From Nemertoderma westbladi (Eukaryota > Xenacoelomorpha > Nemertodermatida > Nemertodermatidae), in contig JAUCBJ010003008.1 of assembly GCA_032718475.1 (NCBI GenBank), positions 1 through 28,993 of the forward strand: a stretch of DNA of 28,993 nt, read 5' to 3'. Of the stretch, positions 11,501 through 26,125 are shown piece by piece. The notes beneath the pieces are model-generated. The model was not told the DNA's origin. It searched no databases and was given only the letters and a program-made list of their open reading frames with translations. Each line of letters starts with the position of its first letter. Position 1 is the stretch's first letter. Position numbers and translations under genes: made by a program.

Positions 11501-13035
11501 TAGTTTAAATGACCTGGTAGATAAAGGTCAACAGAGTTCAATTGACCTGGTAGATAAAGGTCAACAGAATTCAATTGACCTGGTAGATAAAGGTCAACTC
11601 AACAGAGTTCGACTGACCTGGTAGATAAAGGTCAACAGAGTTCAATTGACCTTGTAGATGAAGGTCAACAGAGTTCAATTGACCTTGTAGATAAAGGTCA
11701 ACAGAGTTCAATTGACCTGGTAGATAAAGGTCAACCTTGTAGATAAAGGTCAGTAGAGTTCGACTGACCTGGTAGATAAAGGTCAACAGAGTTCAATTGA
11801 CCTTGTAGATGAAGGTCAACAGAGTTCAATTGACCTTGTAGATAAAGGTCAACAGAGTTCAATTGACCTGGTAGATAAAGGTCAACAGAGTTTAATTGAC
11901 CTTGTAGATAAAGGTCAACAGAGTTCAACTGACCTGGTAGGTAAAGGTCAACCTGGTAGATAAAGATCAACATAGTTCAAATGACCTGGTAGATAAAGGT
12001 CAACAGAGTTCAATTGACCTGGTAGATAAAGGTCAACTCAACAGAGTTCAATTGACCTGGTAGATAAAGGTCAACAGAGTTCAACTGACCTGGTAGGTAT
12101 AGGTCAACCTGGTAGATAAAGATCAACATAGTTCAAATGACCTGGTAGATAAAGGTCAACAGAGTTCAATTGACCTGGTAGATAAAGGTCAACAGAATTC
12201 AATTGACCTGGTAGATAAAGGTCAACTCAACAGAGTTCGACTGACCTGGTAGATAAAGGTCAACCTTGTAGATAAAGGTCAGCAGAGTTCGACTGACCTG
12301 GTAGATAAAGGTCAACAGAGTTCAATTGACCTGGTAGATAAAGGTCAACAGAGTTCAATTGACCTGGTAGATAAAGGTCAACAGAGTTCGACTGACCTGG
12401 TAGATAAAGGTCAACAGAGTTCAATTGACCTGGTAGATAAAGGTCAACCGGGTAGATAAAGGTCAACAGAGTTCAACTGACCTGGTAGATAAAGGTCAAC
12501 CTTGTAGATAAAGGTCAACAGAGTTCAACTGACCTGGTAGATAAAGGTCAACCTTGTAGATAAAGGTCAACAGAGTTCAATTGACCTGGTAGATAAAGGT
12601 CATCAGAGTTCAATTGACCTGGTAGATAAAGGTCAACAGAGTTCAATTGACCTGGTAGATAAAGGTCAACAGAGTTCAACTGACCTGGTAGGTAAAGGTC
12701 GACGTGGTAGATAGAGTTCAACAGAGTTCAATTGAAGGGCTCATTGATAAAAGGTCCTATGTGAAAAAATAGTCATCCTAAGATATAGACACTTCGCGTA
12801 TTTTTTTACCTACTCAGAACAGTTGATATTGGCATTTTGAATTTTTGCATGCAAATTTTTTATGCCTGAGAATACTTTTCTTCCTAACAAAAGGAATATA
12901 TAGAGGTGTACATATGTTATGTATGTACAAATCACTTTTCGATTACTCATCTCTACTATCAGATCAGAATATAGATCGTATTCTAAATTGTTTTAGTTGT
13001 TATTCACATGATCAGCCTCCACAATGGTACAATTA

Positions 13036-13110
13036 GTTCCGGCTGTCCTGTTGGTTAGATACTTCAGTGTTCCAACCGGAAGGTCGTGAGATCGAGCCCC
13101 AGAAAAGGAA
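13036..13110 (+). mobile_element. tRNA-derived SINE-like head
   Basis: A stretch resembling a degenerate tRNA carries a box A-like TGTCCTGTTGGTTAGA at about 13044 and a box B-like AGATCGAGCCC at about 13089, with CCAACCGGAAGGTCGTGAG between them. The string AACCGGAAGGTCGTG before box B is typical of tRNA-derived SINE heads in invertebrates (family knowledge). The match to box B is about 9 of 11 and to box A about 8 of 11. No clear SINE body, tail or target duplication could be fixed, so the right limit is uncertain. It is unlikely to be a functional tRNA gene because the acceptor stem does not pair. Confidence 0.45.
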
Positions 13111-13873
13111 CAGCAGTAAAACTGATAGGAACTACTGAAGGTATAGCCTACGGGTTATCGAGAACGCTGAAAATGATGACACTAGTGAAAATGATTACTG
13201 GTATGCAACCATCATTTTTGGTGCTATTCTGGTGCCCCACGATGAAAATTAGAAACTTTGTAACCAAAATGTTAAACTGTTAAATTTTGCATTTCGTTGT
13301 GTAATTCTGAACCTACACTGGTTTTCTAGGTACCGGTAGCTGATAACGGTACAACCCGATAAAAAATATTTCATGGTATCACAACTATCGTTTTTGTTGC
13401 ATTTCTAATGTCTGGTATGACGAAAAATAGAAGTTGCATCACATTTCAAACTGCCAAAAATGGAATTTGGTTGGATAATTTTGAAGCTATAGGGTGTTCG
13501 AGATCGCTGATCACGATAAAACTTGTTATAAACCTTTTATGGAAGTGTCACCATCAAATTTATTATCAAATTGTGCTATTTGTATTTTTGTGCCACATTG
13601 GCACATATTCAAAAATTCGATAATGATTCAGAAAAAACATTTCTGAGAGTCATACTAATTCAGCTACCAAGAAAACACATGAGGCCATATAATTAGGTCG
13701 ATTTGGTTGTTATTTTTCATTATCATATTTACACTACCGGTACTTGTTTTTTTCGTGCCCCAGCGGGCGCATTCCAAATTAACACAAATTTTCTCTAATG
13801 TTATATATGAGTTCTATAATCGTGATCGGCATCGAAAAAAAACTCAAGGCCTACAGTATATACCGCAAATAAA

Positions 13874-13879
13874 TTTATT
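13874..13879 (-). promoter_or_regulatory. Candidate intronic poly(A) signal in CSTF3
   Basis: The minus strand reads AATAAA here, about 660 nt into the CSTF3 intron, followed about 35-45 nt downstream by a U-rich run (GAGTTTTTTTTCG). That spacing suits a cleavage/polyadenylation site. A second minus-strand AATAAA lies at 13564-13559. AATAAA is common by chance in AT-rich DNA, so this rests on context: the intron looks homologous to the one with an autoregulatory poly(A) site in vertebrate CSTF3. Confidence 0.3.
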
Positions 13880-14380
13880 TTAGCGAGCCATAAAAACTTT
13901 TGAACATTTTAGCACGAAAAAATACTGGAGATGGATGCCAGAAGGGGACCACAGCACGAAAACTAACATAGTTATATAATTGACGTTTGCGCAGCTTGAC
14001 AGCCAAATAAATTTCAGGAAAAGTAACAAAATCTCGGTTTTTCCAACAAACCTGGCCCAAATATACAGATAAATAACTACAAATTTCTAAAATGACCCAC
14101 CCCCGGGCCAAATAGGGTTAAGAAAACGTCTGACCCGATTGGATAATAACCCTCGTCAATAATCAATACTATGTTGTACATAGAATATATATCACAGACA
14201 CAATACTCGGTTACATAGAACTTTTTCTTGCTAATGCTATACAATTTTCCACATGGAAATGGTTCTATGTGGCACATAGACTTTTTCTGTCAACGTCTAT
14301 TTGAGTTTTATACTACATAGTAACCTTTTCCTTCCAAAAAGTATGTTGTTAATTCTGTTCATATGATCACAGAACCTTAT

Positions 14381-14404
14381 GGGGGGGGGGGGGGGGGGGG
14401 GGGG
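14381..14404 (+). repeat. Poly(G) run of 24 bases
   Basis: There are 24 consecutive G on the plus strand (C on the CSTF3-sense strand), about 130 nt inside the CSTF3 intron from exon 2. It can form G-quadruplex structures on the template strand and is a likely site of length error in sequencing or assembly. Confidence 0.97.
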
Positions 14405-14441
14405 AGTTAAGTCATGTCACAAAGGATTTCTCAAAAATTCC

Positions 14442-14536
14442 TTCAATTGACCTTGTAGATAAAAGTCAACCGGGTAGATAAAGTTAAACAGAGTTCAACT
14501 GACCTGGTAAATAAAGGTCAACAGAGTTCATCTAAC
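14442..14536. repeat. 33-bp minisatellite remnant abutting the exon 2 donor
   Basis: Roughly three degenerate units of the 33-bp repeat run directly into the CSTF3 exon 2 donor. On the minus strand the junction AAGGTTAGATGAACTCTG aligns with the repeat unit AAGGTCAATTGAACTCTG at 15 of 18 positions. The next unit supplies CAGGTCAGT, a better match to the 5' splice consensus than the authentic GTTAGA. The repeat unit thus appears to include, or derive from, the splice junction itself. Confidence 0.9.
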
Positions 14537-14593
14537 CTTAATGAGACACCGTTGGAAGAGCTTCTCCACCTTTTCGTAATTCCGCGCTTTCAT
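14537..14593 (-). CDS. CSTF3: CSTF3 (CstF-77) exon 2 of the window, 57-nt micro-exon
   Basis: Seen: the minus strand reads MKARNYEKVEKLFQRCLIK, 19 codons, between an acceptor TTGCCTTAG (AG at 14595-14594) and a donor AAG|GTTAGA. A plausible branch-point CTAAT lies upstream in TTCCTAATATT. Known: human CstF-77 has IKAKNYDKVEKLFQRCLMK at this point, so the match is nearly complete and lies in the HAT repeat region that forms the homodimer scaffold. The leading ATG is internal methionine, not a start, because exon 1 joins in phase 0 (YIEHE|MKARN). Too short for a normal open-frame scan, it is identified by protein similarity and splice sites. The donor diverges from consensus at +3 and +6. Confidence 0.95.
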
Positions 14594-15728
14594 CTAAGGC
14601 AACAAATATATATATATATGTAAATATTAGGAAAACTTTTATGGGAACAAACTTCGGTTGGATTTATATTAATTAGAAAAATAAAAAAATGTGCAAAATG
14701 AAGGACGTTGGAAGTCGCATGCAGTTCACCAACTCGAGTACCGGTTTCTGAATAGGTTTTTGATTATTAACAAGTGAGATTAATTAATCTAAGGTGATTA
14801 AATTTAATGTTACCGTATTCAACCGTACTAACTGCTAAACTTAAGATACCATGTGATGTGTTTTCACGGGTAGACCCATTATTACAGCCCAAATAAGGAT
14901 TAGGTCAAATAAATATTGATATCTAATCTATACTAGTCAGCCAGTCTACCAAACATAGCTTAACTATCGACCTAAATACATACTCAAACACAAAACTACA
15001 ACTATTAGGCCTATATGCCATAGCGTGAGCCGTCTTTTTTTATAGTGTTTAGGGAGTTTTATCTGTTTTTGGTTTTAATTTAATTCATTTGTTTACAAAA
15101 AAAAACTATGACATTGCTGCATTGGTGTCTCCATCTCCACCCGAATATTATTTAAAAAAAATGCCGCACTGGCCAGCCCAACCCTAGCTACCGGTACAAA
15201 GTACGATGAAGGCCCTACTGACAGACTGATGTAAGATGAAAAAAACTACAGGCTGACAACATGTACCGGCAGACCGGTACACACAGTTTTGAAAAATGTA
15301 ACTACCTGCGACCCCCCGTCTCTGTGTATGTCAGTATGTTGGTCTGTCTCCTTCTCCTGGTCTCGGCTCGGTACTCGGCTGGCTGCTGACAACACAGCAA
15401 CAGCTGAACAGTGTTGATGCCGTCCTGCCGTCAGATCATACCGTAGGCCTATGCCTATCAAAACACACCACATACTGACATACATATAGTCAAAAATTGG
15501 CCGCACTAGCTCTATCAGTCTATAGAGCTATGGCCTAGATATCCCAATATTAATATTTTGAAATTTAAAAGATCGATATCTACTGATCTATCTACAGTAT
15601 TTCCTACTCTAACCTGTGCTGTACTATGGTTTGTGCTTGCATATTATTAAAGATATTGCTGTATTGTTGTTTTTTTATCGTTAATATACAGCTACCGGTA
15701 CCGTTACCAAAAATTGATAGAATCTCAC
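14594..15728 (-). other. CSTF3: CSTF3 intron between exons 1 and 2
   Basis: The intron is 1135 bp, with donor GAG|GTGAGA at 15728 (strong) and acceptor CCTTAG at 14594, phase 0. It is AT-rich, with several TACCGGTA/ACCGGTAC palindromes and TAGGCCTA motifs. Open frames inside it (for example 15506-15246 minus) match nothing I recognise and I treat them as chance. Confidence 0.9.
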
Positions 15729-15914
15729 CTCATGTTCAATATACATTTTCCAGTATCTTCCGCAGTTTGGAAACTGTGTTACTAAACGTTCGTATATGTG
15801 TCTCGCATTTTCCACTGAGACTCCCTGGCATTCCCGAATTAATATCGCCCATCCCTCGATGTCCCACGGATTGTGTTGGACCCGCTTTTCTAGCTTGCGA
15901 ATTTTATCCGACAT
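15729..15914 (-). CDS. CSTF3: CSTF3 (CstF-77) exon 1 of the window, N-terminus
   Basis: Seen: from the ATG at 15914-15912 the minus strand encodes 62 codons, starting MSDKIRKLEKRV, with AILIREC, YERLVTQFP and YWKMYIEHE, then the donor GAG|GTGAGA. Known: the first HAT repeats of CstF-77 read WSILIREAQ, YERLVAQFP and FWKLYIEAE in human, in the same order and spacing. CstF-77 scaffolds the cleavage stimulation factor in the nucleus. Start choice: the frame stays open to another ATG at 15956, and a weak acceptor (TATAG|GC TAT GAA ATG, AG near 15924) could join an upstream exon. The M at 15914 aligns near residue 14 of the human protein, so a few extra N-terminal residues from either source are possible. 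Same strand as the sulfotransferase gene about 11 kb upstream; no sign of a shared transcript. Confidence 0.93.
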
Positions 15915-15956
15915 TTCATAGCCTATACTAGTATACGCTACCGGTACTATACGCAA

Positions 15957-16433
15957 CGCATACGGTCCAGCAGTCTATACAGGAACAGAGACCCTTAGGC
16001 CTATGCAGAATGCGCAAATGTTGGATGGATGTGCGAGGGAATGATCCACAGCCAGACAGTACTGCATTCAGGCTGTCAGGCAGTAGCAGAGAGCGTACAC
16101 TGTACACTGGTCAGCACTTGGTCAGCACGCAATTCCAATATTCAGGTACCGGACCGGTATCTCTTACATCAGTACATAGCCCTACAGCTATGGTCTTACT
16201 TTGTGCAGTGTGCAGTTTATTTGTGCAGTAGTGCTGTAGTGCTGTAGTGGTATTTCAATCTCAGTAGGCCTACCTTACTTACACCTTATCTGTAGGCTGT
16301 AGCATACCAGCATACAGTATGCCTATATCTGTTTATGTTCGTATAGTTTACAGGTGCGGTGGTGTAGCAGAAAATTGCCATTCCCCTTAAACAACACCAA
16401 CAGTTGCACCAACAGACTCAATCTGTTCTAAAT
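15957..16433. other. Upstream region of CSTF3, no gene seen
   Basis: About 480 bp with many CAGT/CTGTA-rich short motifs, several TAGGCCTA and ACCGGT palindromes and short open frames with no recognisable product. It may hold the CSTF3 promoter or 5' UTR, but I see no TATA box or initiator I would defend. A minus-strand AAG|GTGTAAG lies near 16278 as a possible but unsupported upstream donor. Confidence 0.5.
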
Positions 16434-17945
16434 GATACGTTGCAGATACGTTCCTGACCATAGACTGTGTGTTTGGGAAGACACGGATCAATCTGCAGTT
16501 CTCAAGTCTGCCGCTAGAGGGCGAAATGTCAGAAACTGAAAACCTTCTTCCATTTTGTTATTATTAATGCCTTTTAGCTGATACGTGGCAGAGGTCTACT
16601 ACACCATAGGCTGTGTGTTTTCGGAGAATGCTGACCAATCTGCAATTCCCCAGTCTGCCGCTAGGGGGAGAAATATCTGAAAGTGAAAACCTTATCCCAT
16701 TTCGTTGTTTATAATGCTTTTTTGCTGATACTTGGCAGAAGTCGACTACACCATAGACTGCGTGTTTGTAGAGAACTCTGAATAATCTGAAATTCCTCTG
16801 TCTGCCGGTAGGGGGCGCAATGTCTCAAAGTGAAAACCTTCACCCATTTCGTTGTTTTTACTGCTTTTTTGCTGATACTTGGCAGAAGTCTACTACACCA
16901 AGACTGCGTGTTTGGGGAGGAGCTAGAACCAGTCTGCATTTCTCCAGTCTACTGCTAGGGGGCCAAATGTCTGAAAGTGAAAACCTTATCCCATTTCGTT
17001 ATTAATAATGCCTTTAGGCTGACACTTGGCAGATGTGTATTACACCATATGGTGTGTGTCTGTGGAGGACGCCGAACTACCTGCAGTTCTCCATTCGGCC
17101 GCTAGGGGGCGAATTATCTGAAAGTGAAAACCTTATCCCATTTCGTTGTTTCTAATACTTTTAGGCTGATACTTGGCAGAGGTCTACTACACCATAGGCT
17201 GCGTGTTTGTGGAGAACTCTGACCAATCTGCAATTCCTCTGTCTGCCACTAGGGGGCGCAATGTCTGAAAGTGAAAACCTTCACCCATTTCGTTATTAAT
17301 AATGCTTTTATGCTGATACTTTGCAGAGATCTACTACACCATAGACTGCGTTTTTGTGGAGAACTCTGACCAATCTGCAATTCCTCAGTCTGCCGCTAGA
17401 GGGTGAAATGTCTGAAATGAAAACCTTCTCCCATTTCATTGTTTCTAATGCTTTTTTTTATACTTGAGAAATGCATACTACACCATAGGCTGTGTGTTTG
17501 GGGCGGATGCTAACCAGTCTGCAGTTCTCCAGTATACTGCTAGAGGGTGCGAAATGTATGAAAAGTGAGAACATTCTCACATTTATTTATTAAAAATGCT
17601 TTTAGGCTGATACATGTACTTGGCAGAGGTCTACTGTCCTACTTCATAAGCCGCGTCTTTGGGAAGGACGTTGACCAGTCTGCAGTTTTCCAGTCCGCCA
17701 CTAGGGGACGAATTGTCTGAAAGTGAAATCCTTCTCCCAATTAAATTCTTTAGAGTTAATTCTTGGCAGCGATCTAAAAGTACTGTACAGTATCTACTAA
17801 ACTAAATAAACTATAGGTTATATTTACGAGGATGATAACCACCTGCAGTTCTACAGTTTAACCTTCTTCCATATATTTACTATTTGTAATCCTTTGGAAA
17901 TGGTACTTGGCAGGTATTTAATCTACTTTATACAACCTAAAGCCT
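16434..17945 (+). repeat. 147-bp tandem repeat, left block (about 10 units)
   Basis: Units start at about 16434, 16580, 16727, 16874 and 17021, so the period is 146-147 bp. Each contains GATACTTGGCAGAGGTCTAC, ACACCATAGACTGCGTGTTT, GACCAATCTGCA, a CCGCTAGGGGGCG-like core and GAAAACCTTATCCCATTTCG. The last two or three units (after about 17640) are degenerate and shortened. Short open frames across the block are chance. The units are diverged by roughly 10-20% by eye, so this is an older array than the 53-bp one. Confidence 0.95.
17246..17259 (+). promoter_or_regulatory. CTCF-like motif in the 147-bp repeat (best copy, left block)
   Basis: CCACTAGGGGGCGC matches the CTCF core as I know it (CCASYAGRKGGCRS) at every position. 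Sister copies in the other units are close variants: near 16511, 16658, 16805, 17099, 17393, 17538 and 17697, all in the same orientation. Binding is an inference from motif only. Confidence 0.4.
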
Positions 17946-18087
17946 TATGTTGTACGTAGTATGTAGATATTTGAAAAGTAAAACAGCTTCAGTCTTTTTG
18001 TTTGAGAGAACACTCAATCATGTGACGTTTTGTTAAGTTAAGTTAATTAATTAATCGAATGTTTGGAATGGTGAGTAGGCTTGTTAA

Positions 18088-18125
18088 CTAGAAAGCCGTG
18101 GCCCGAAGGGCCACGGGCTTTCTAG
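18088..18125. repeat. Perfect-stem hairpin (38 bp) before the TCTG run
   Basis: CTAGAAAGCC-GTGGCCC, a GAA loop, then GGGCCACGGGCTTTCTAG: the arms are complementary over 17 bp with a single extra C on the right. It ends in CTAG followed by T. GC-rich hairpins at a terminus ending CTAG occur in Helitron-type elements, and palindromes next to a tetranucleotide microsatellite occur in Helentron-derived elements (DINE-1, pearl); assignment here is tentative. Confidence 0.85.
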
Positions 18126-18146
18126 TCTATATATATAAATATCATG

Positions 18147-24879
<6,733 letters not shown>

Positions 24880-24909
24880 GGCCTTTTTTGCATCCAGAAG
24901 GCCTTTTAA
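24880..24909. other. Right junction of the 53-bp array
   Basis: The array stops inside a unit at TTCCACGG and continues GGCCTTTTTTGCATCCAG AAGGCC, a small inverted repeat (GGCCTT/AAGGCC), before the 147-bp repeat resumes. No target duplication was identified. Confidence 0.6.
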
Positions 24910-25573
24910 TTGATACGTGGCAGAGGTATACTACACCATATAGGCTGTGTGTTTTCGGAGGATGCTGACCAATCTGCAATTCCCCAGTCCGCCGCTAGGG
25001 GGAGAGATATCCGAAAGTGAAAACATTATCCCATTTCGTTATAATAATGCTTTTAGGCTGACACTTGGCAGATGTGTATTACACCATATAGTGTGTGTCT
25101 GTGGAGGACGCCCAACTACCTGTAGTTCTCCATTCGGCCGCTAGGGGGCGAAATATCTGAAAGTGAAAACCTTATCCCATTTCGTTGTTTATAATGCTTT
25201 TTTTAGGCTGATACTTGGCAGAGGTCTACTACACCATAGACTGCGTGTTTGTGGAGAACCCCGACCAATCTGCAATTCCTCTGTCTGCCACTAGGGGGCG
25301 CAATGTCTGAAAGTGAAAACCTTCACCCATTTCGTTATTAATAATGCTTTTATGCTGATACTTTGCAGAGGTCTACTACACCATAGACTGCGTGTTTGTG
25401 GATAACTCTGACCAATCTGCAATTCCTCAGTCAGCCGCTAGAGGGTGAAATGTCTGAAATAAAAACCTTCTTCCATTTCGTTGTTTCTAATGCTTTTTTT
25501 ATACTTGGGAAAGGTATACTACACCATAGGCTGTGTGTTTGGGGCGGATGCTAACCAGTCTGTAGTTCTCCAG
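24910..25573 (+). repeat. 147-bp tandem repeat, right block (about 4.5 units)
   Basis: Units follow the same consensus and orientation as the left block. In order they correspond to left units 2, 5, 6, 7 and 8: the rare strings ATGTGTATTACACCATAT and GGACGCC mark unit 5, and TTTATACTTG marks unit 8. The block is therefore a paralogous copy of the left array, missing two units, and not a random continuation. It stops inside the CTCF-like core at GTATACTGCTA. Confidence 0.93.
25288..25301 (+). promoter_or_regulatory. CTCF-like motif in the 147-bp repeat (best copy, right block)
   Basis: CCACTAGGGGGCGC, identical to the copy at 17246-17259 and in the same orientation. Sister copies lie at 24992, 25138 and 25435. 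Motif evidence only. Confidence 0.4.
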
Positions 25574-26034
25574 TATACTGCTACACATTATATGTGTATG
25601 TAATGTATGTAATATTGTTTTACCGGTTTTTACTATGGGCAGTATTGCGTGGTAATCATACCAAAAGTCACCGCTCGCCGCGGCCGCCCGCCGCTGCCGC
25701 TGCCGCTCGCCGCTCGCCGCTCCTGTGGTGTATCATGGCCTTAAAGTACTTTGCAACAAGTATGTATGTAGTTTTATTCCAAAATTTTAACATTACGAAA
25801 TGATTGTACATATACATTATAAGTGATAGAAACTGCACAAATTATATTAGTTGCTGTATAAATAAATGTAAAAATGACATAAATTATGTTATAAATAAGT
25901 TAGCTTATATTTATGGTGGCGTTTGGAGCCATGATATAATAATATAGCTAAGCCCTACTGGTTATTAATAGATATACCCCGCCTACCGGTAGGTAATGCA
26001 GTAGGCCTATCTGGCTCTCAGGGAAATTTTCACC
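25574..26034. other. AT-rich intergenic DNA, no gene seen
   Basis: Mostly AT-rich, with TATGTATGTAATG-type repeats near 25595 and TACCGGTA and TAGGCCTA palindromes. One GC-rich island at 25665-25722 is described separately. No coding similarity recognised. Confidence 0.6.
25665..25722. repeat. GC-rich simple repeat of CCGCTCG/CCGCTG
   Basis: A 58-bp island of CCGCTCGCCGCGGCCGCC and CCGCTGCCGCTGCCGCTCG-type strings in otherwise AT-rich DNA. It may be part of a promoter, but could equally be a simple-sequence island; no start site is visible. Confidence 0.75.
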
Positions 26035-26125
26035 TATTGTTTACGTGGTATCCAATGACGGCGTTAAGTTATGTCCCCTTAGTGGACATTACTTAACGTC
26101 GTCATGCGTCGTCACGTAAACAATA
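26035..26125. repeat. Imperfect palindrome / fold-back element
   Basis: Left arm TATTGTTTACGTG, then ATGACGGCGTTAAGTTATGT. Right arm, reverse complemented, TATTGTTTACGTG, then ATGACGACGTTAAGTAATGT. The arms are about 42 bp with a mismatched stretch of 7 bp and a spacer of about 6 bp. A third partial copy, ACGGCGTTAAGTTATGT, lies at about 26227-26243. This looks like a small fold-back element or MITE core; no flanking target duplication was established. Confidence 0.8.

Larger units (their letters stand above)
660..12735. repeat. 33-bp minisatellite, about 12 kb, several hundred copies
   Basis: The basic plus-strand unit is GATAAAGGTCAACAG followed by AGTTCAATTGACCTGGTA, 33 bp. The commonest variation is CCTGGTA versus CCTTGTA. 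Frequent 19-bp short units (GATAAAGGTCAACCTTGTA) lack a 14-bp segment. Other variants are CAGAATTCAATT, GTCGACAG, CAGTGTTC, GACTGACC and an AACTCAAC insertion. Units between 660 and about 1600 are the most degenerate, those from 1600 to 11400 are homogeneous, and those from 11400 to 12735 form a variant subgroup. Long open frames occur on both strands only because 33 is a multiple of 3; the 19-bp units break them. Each unit contains GGTCAA(N10)TTGACC, a 6-bp-stem hairpin. I estimate 350-380 units but did not count them exactly. Confidence 0.98.
12736..14441. other. Non-minisatellite segment inside the CSTF3 intron
   Basis: About 1.7 kb of AT-rich DNA separates the main 33-bp array from its remnant beside exon 2. 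Both sides end in the same 9 bases, TTCAATTGA (12727-12735 and 14442-14450). No gene is supported: the small open frames here show no recognisable protein. It holds a tRNA-like SINE head, two possible minus-strand AATAAA signals, a 24-bp G run and decayed internal repeats around 13150-13260, 13480-13600 and 13750-13770 that share GAGAWCGCTGA and GTGCCCCA-type strings. Confidence 0.7.
137..14536 (-). other. CSTF3: Giant repeat-filled intron of CSTF3 (14.4 kb)
   Basis: The intron lies between AAG|GTTAGA (donor GT at 14536-14535) and CCCCCAG|GTA (acceptor AG at 138-137), phase 0. It holds, in transcript order, a 33-bp repeat remnant, a poly(G/C) run, about 1.7 kb of unique or decayed-repeat DNA, the roughly 12-kb 33-bp array, and the 47-bp acceptor array. 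The donor is weak: GTTAGA against the consensus GTRAGT. Reading through the donor meets a stop after two codons (GTT AGA TGA), so a retained or prematurely polyadenylated transcript would encode a product ending LIK-VR. The position after the QRCL-K residues appears, from recalled protein lengths, to match the human CSTF3 intron that contains an autoregulatory poly(A) site; that match needs checking. Confidence 0.9.

Noticed and set aside
1591-12466. Long minus-strand open frames of an 11-residue repeat (NSVDLYLPGQL type), up to 475 codons
   Set aside because: They are produced by a 33-bp tandem repeat whose length is a multiple of 3 and whose unit lacks a stop in that frame. They end at every 19-bp unit, lie in a CSTF3 intron, and a stop follows the exon 2 donor in frame. 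A plus-strand frame is open too (8961-9215), as expected for a non-coding repeat.
660-12735. CRISPR-like array
   Set aside because: Units are contiguous without unique spacers, the genome is eukaryotic, and no cas genes are present.
660-12735. TTGACC as plant WRKY W-box clusters
   Set aside because: The genes here are of animal type, so the W-box reading does not apply.
13036-13110. Functional tRNA gene
   Set aside because: Box A and box B are degenerate and no acceptor or anticodon stem pairs convincingly; a SINE head is more likely.
14537-14593. ATG at 14593 as a CSTF3 start codon
   Set aside because: It directly follows a splice acceptor, and the upstream exon supplies the conserved HAT residues in phase 0, so it is an internal methionine.
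15246-15506. 86-codon minus-strand frame
   Set aside because: Lies inside a CSTF3 intron and resembles no family known to me.
15626-15931. 101-codon plus-strand frame
   Set aside because: It is the antisense shadow of the CSTF3 exon at 15914-15729.
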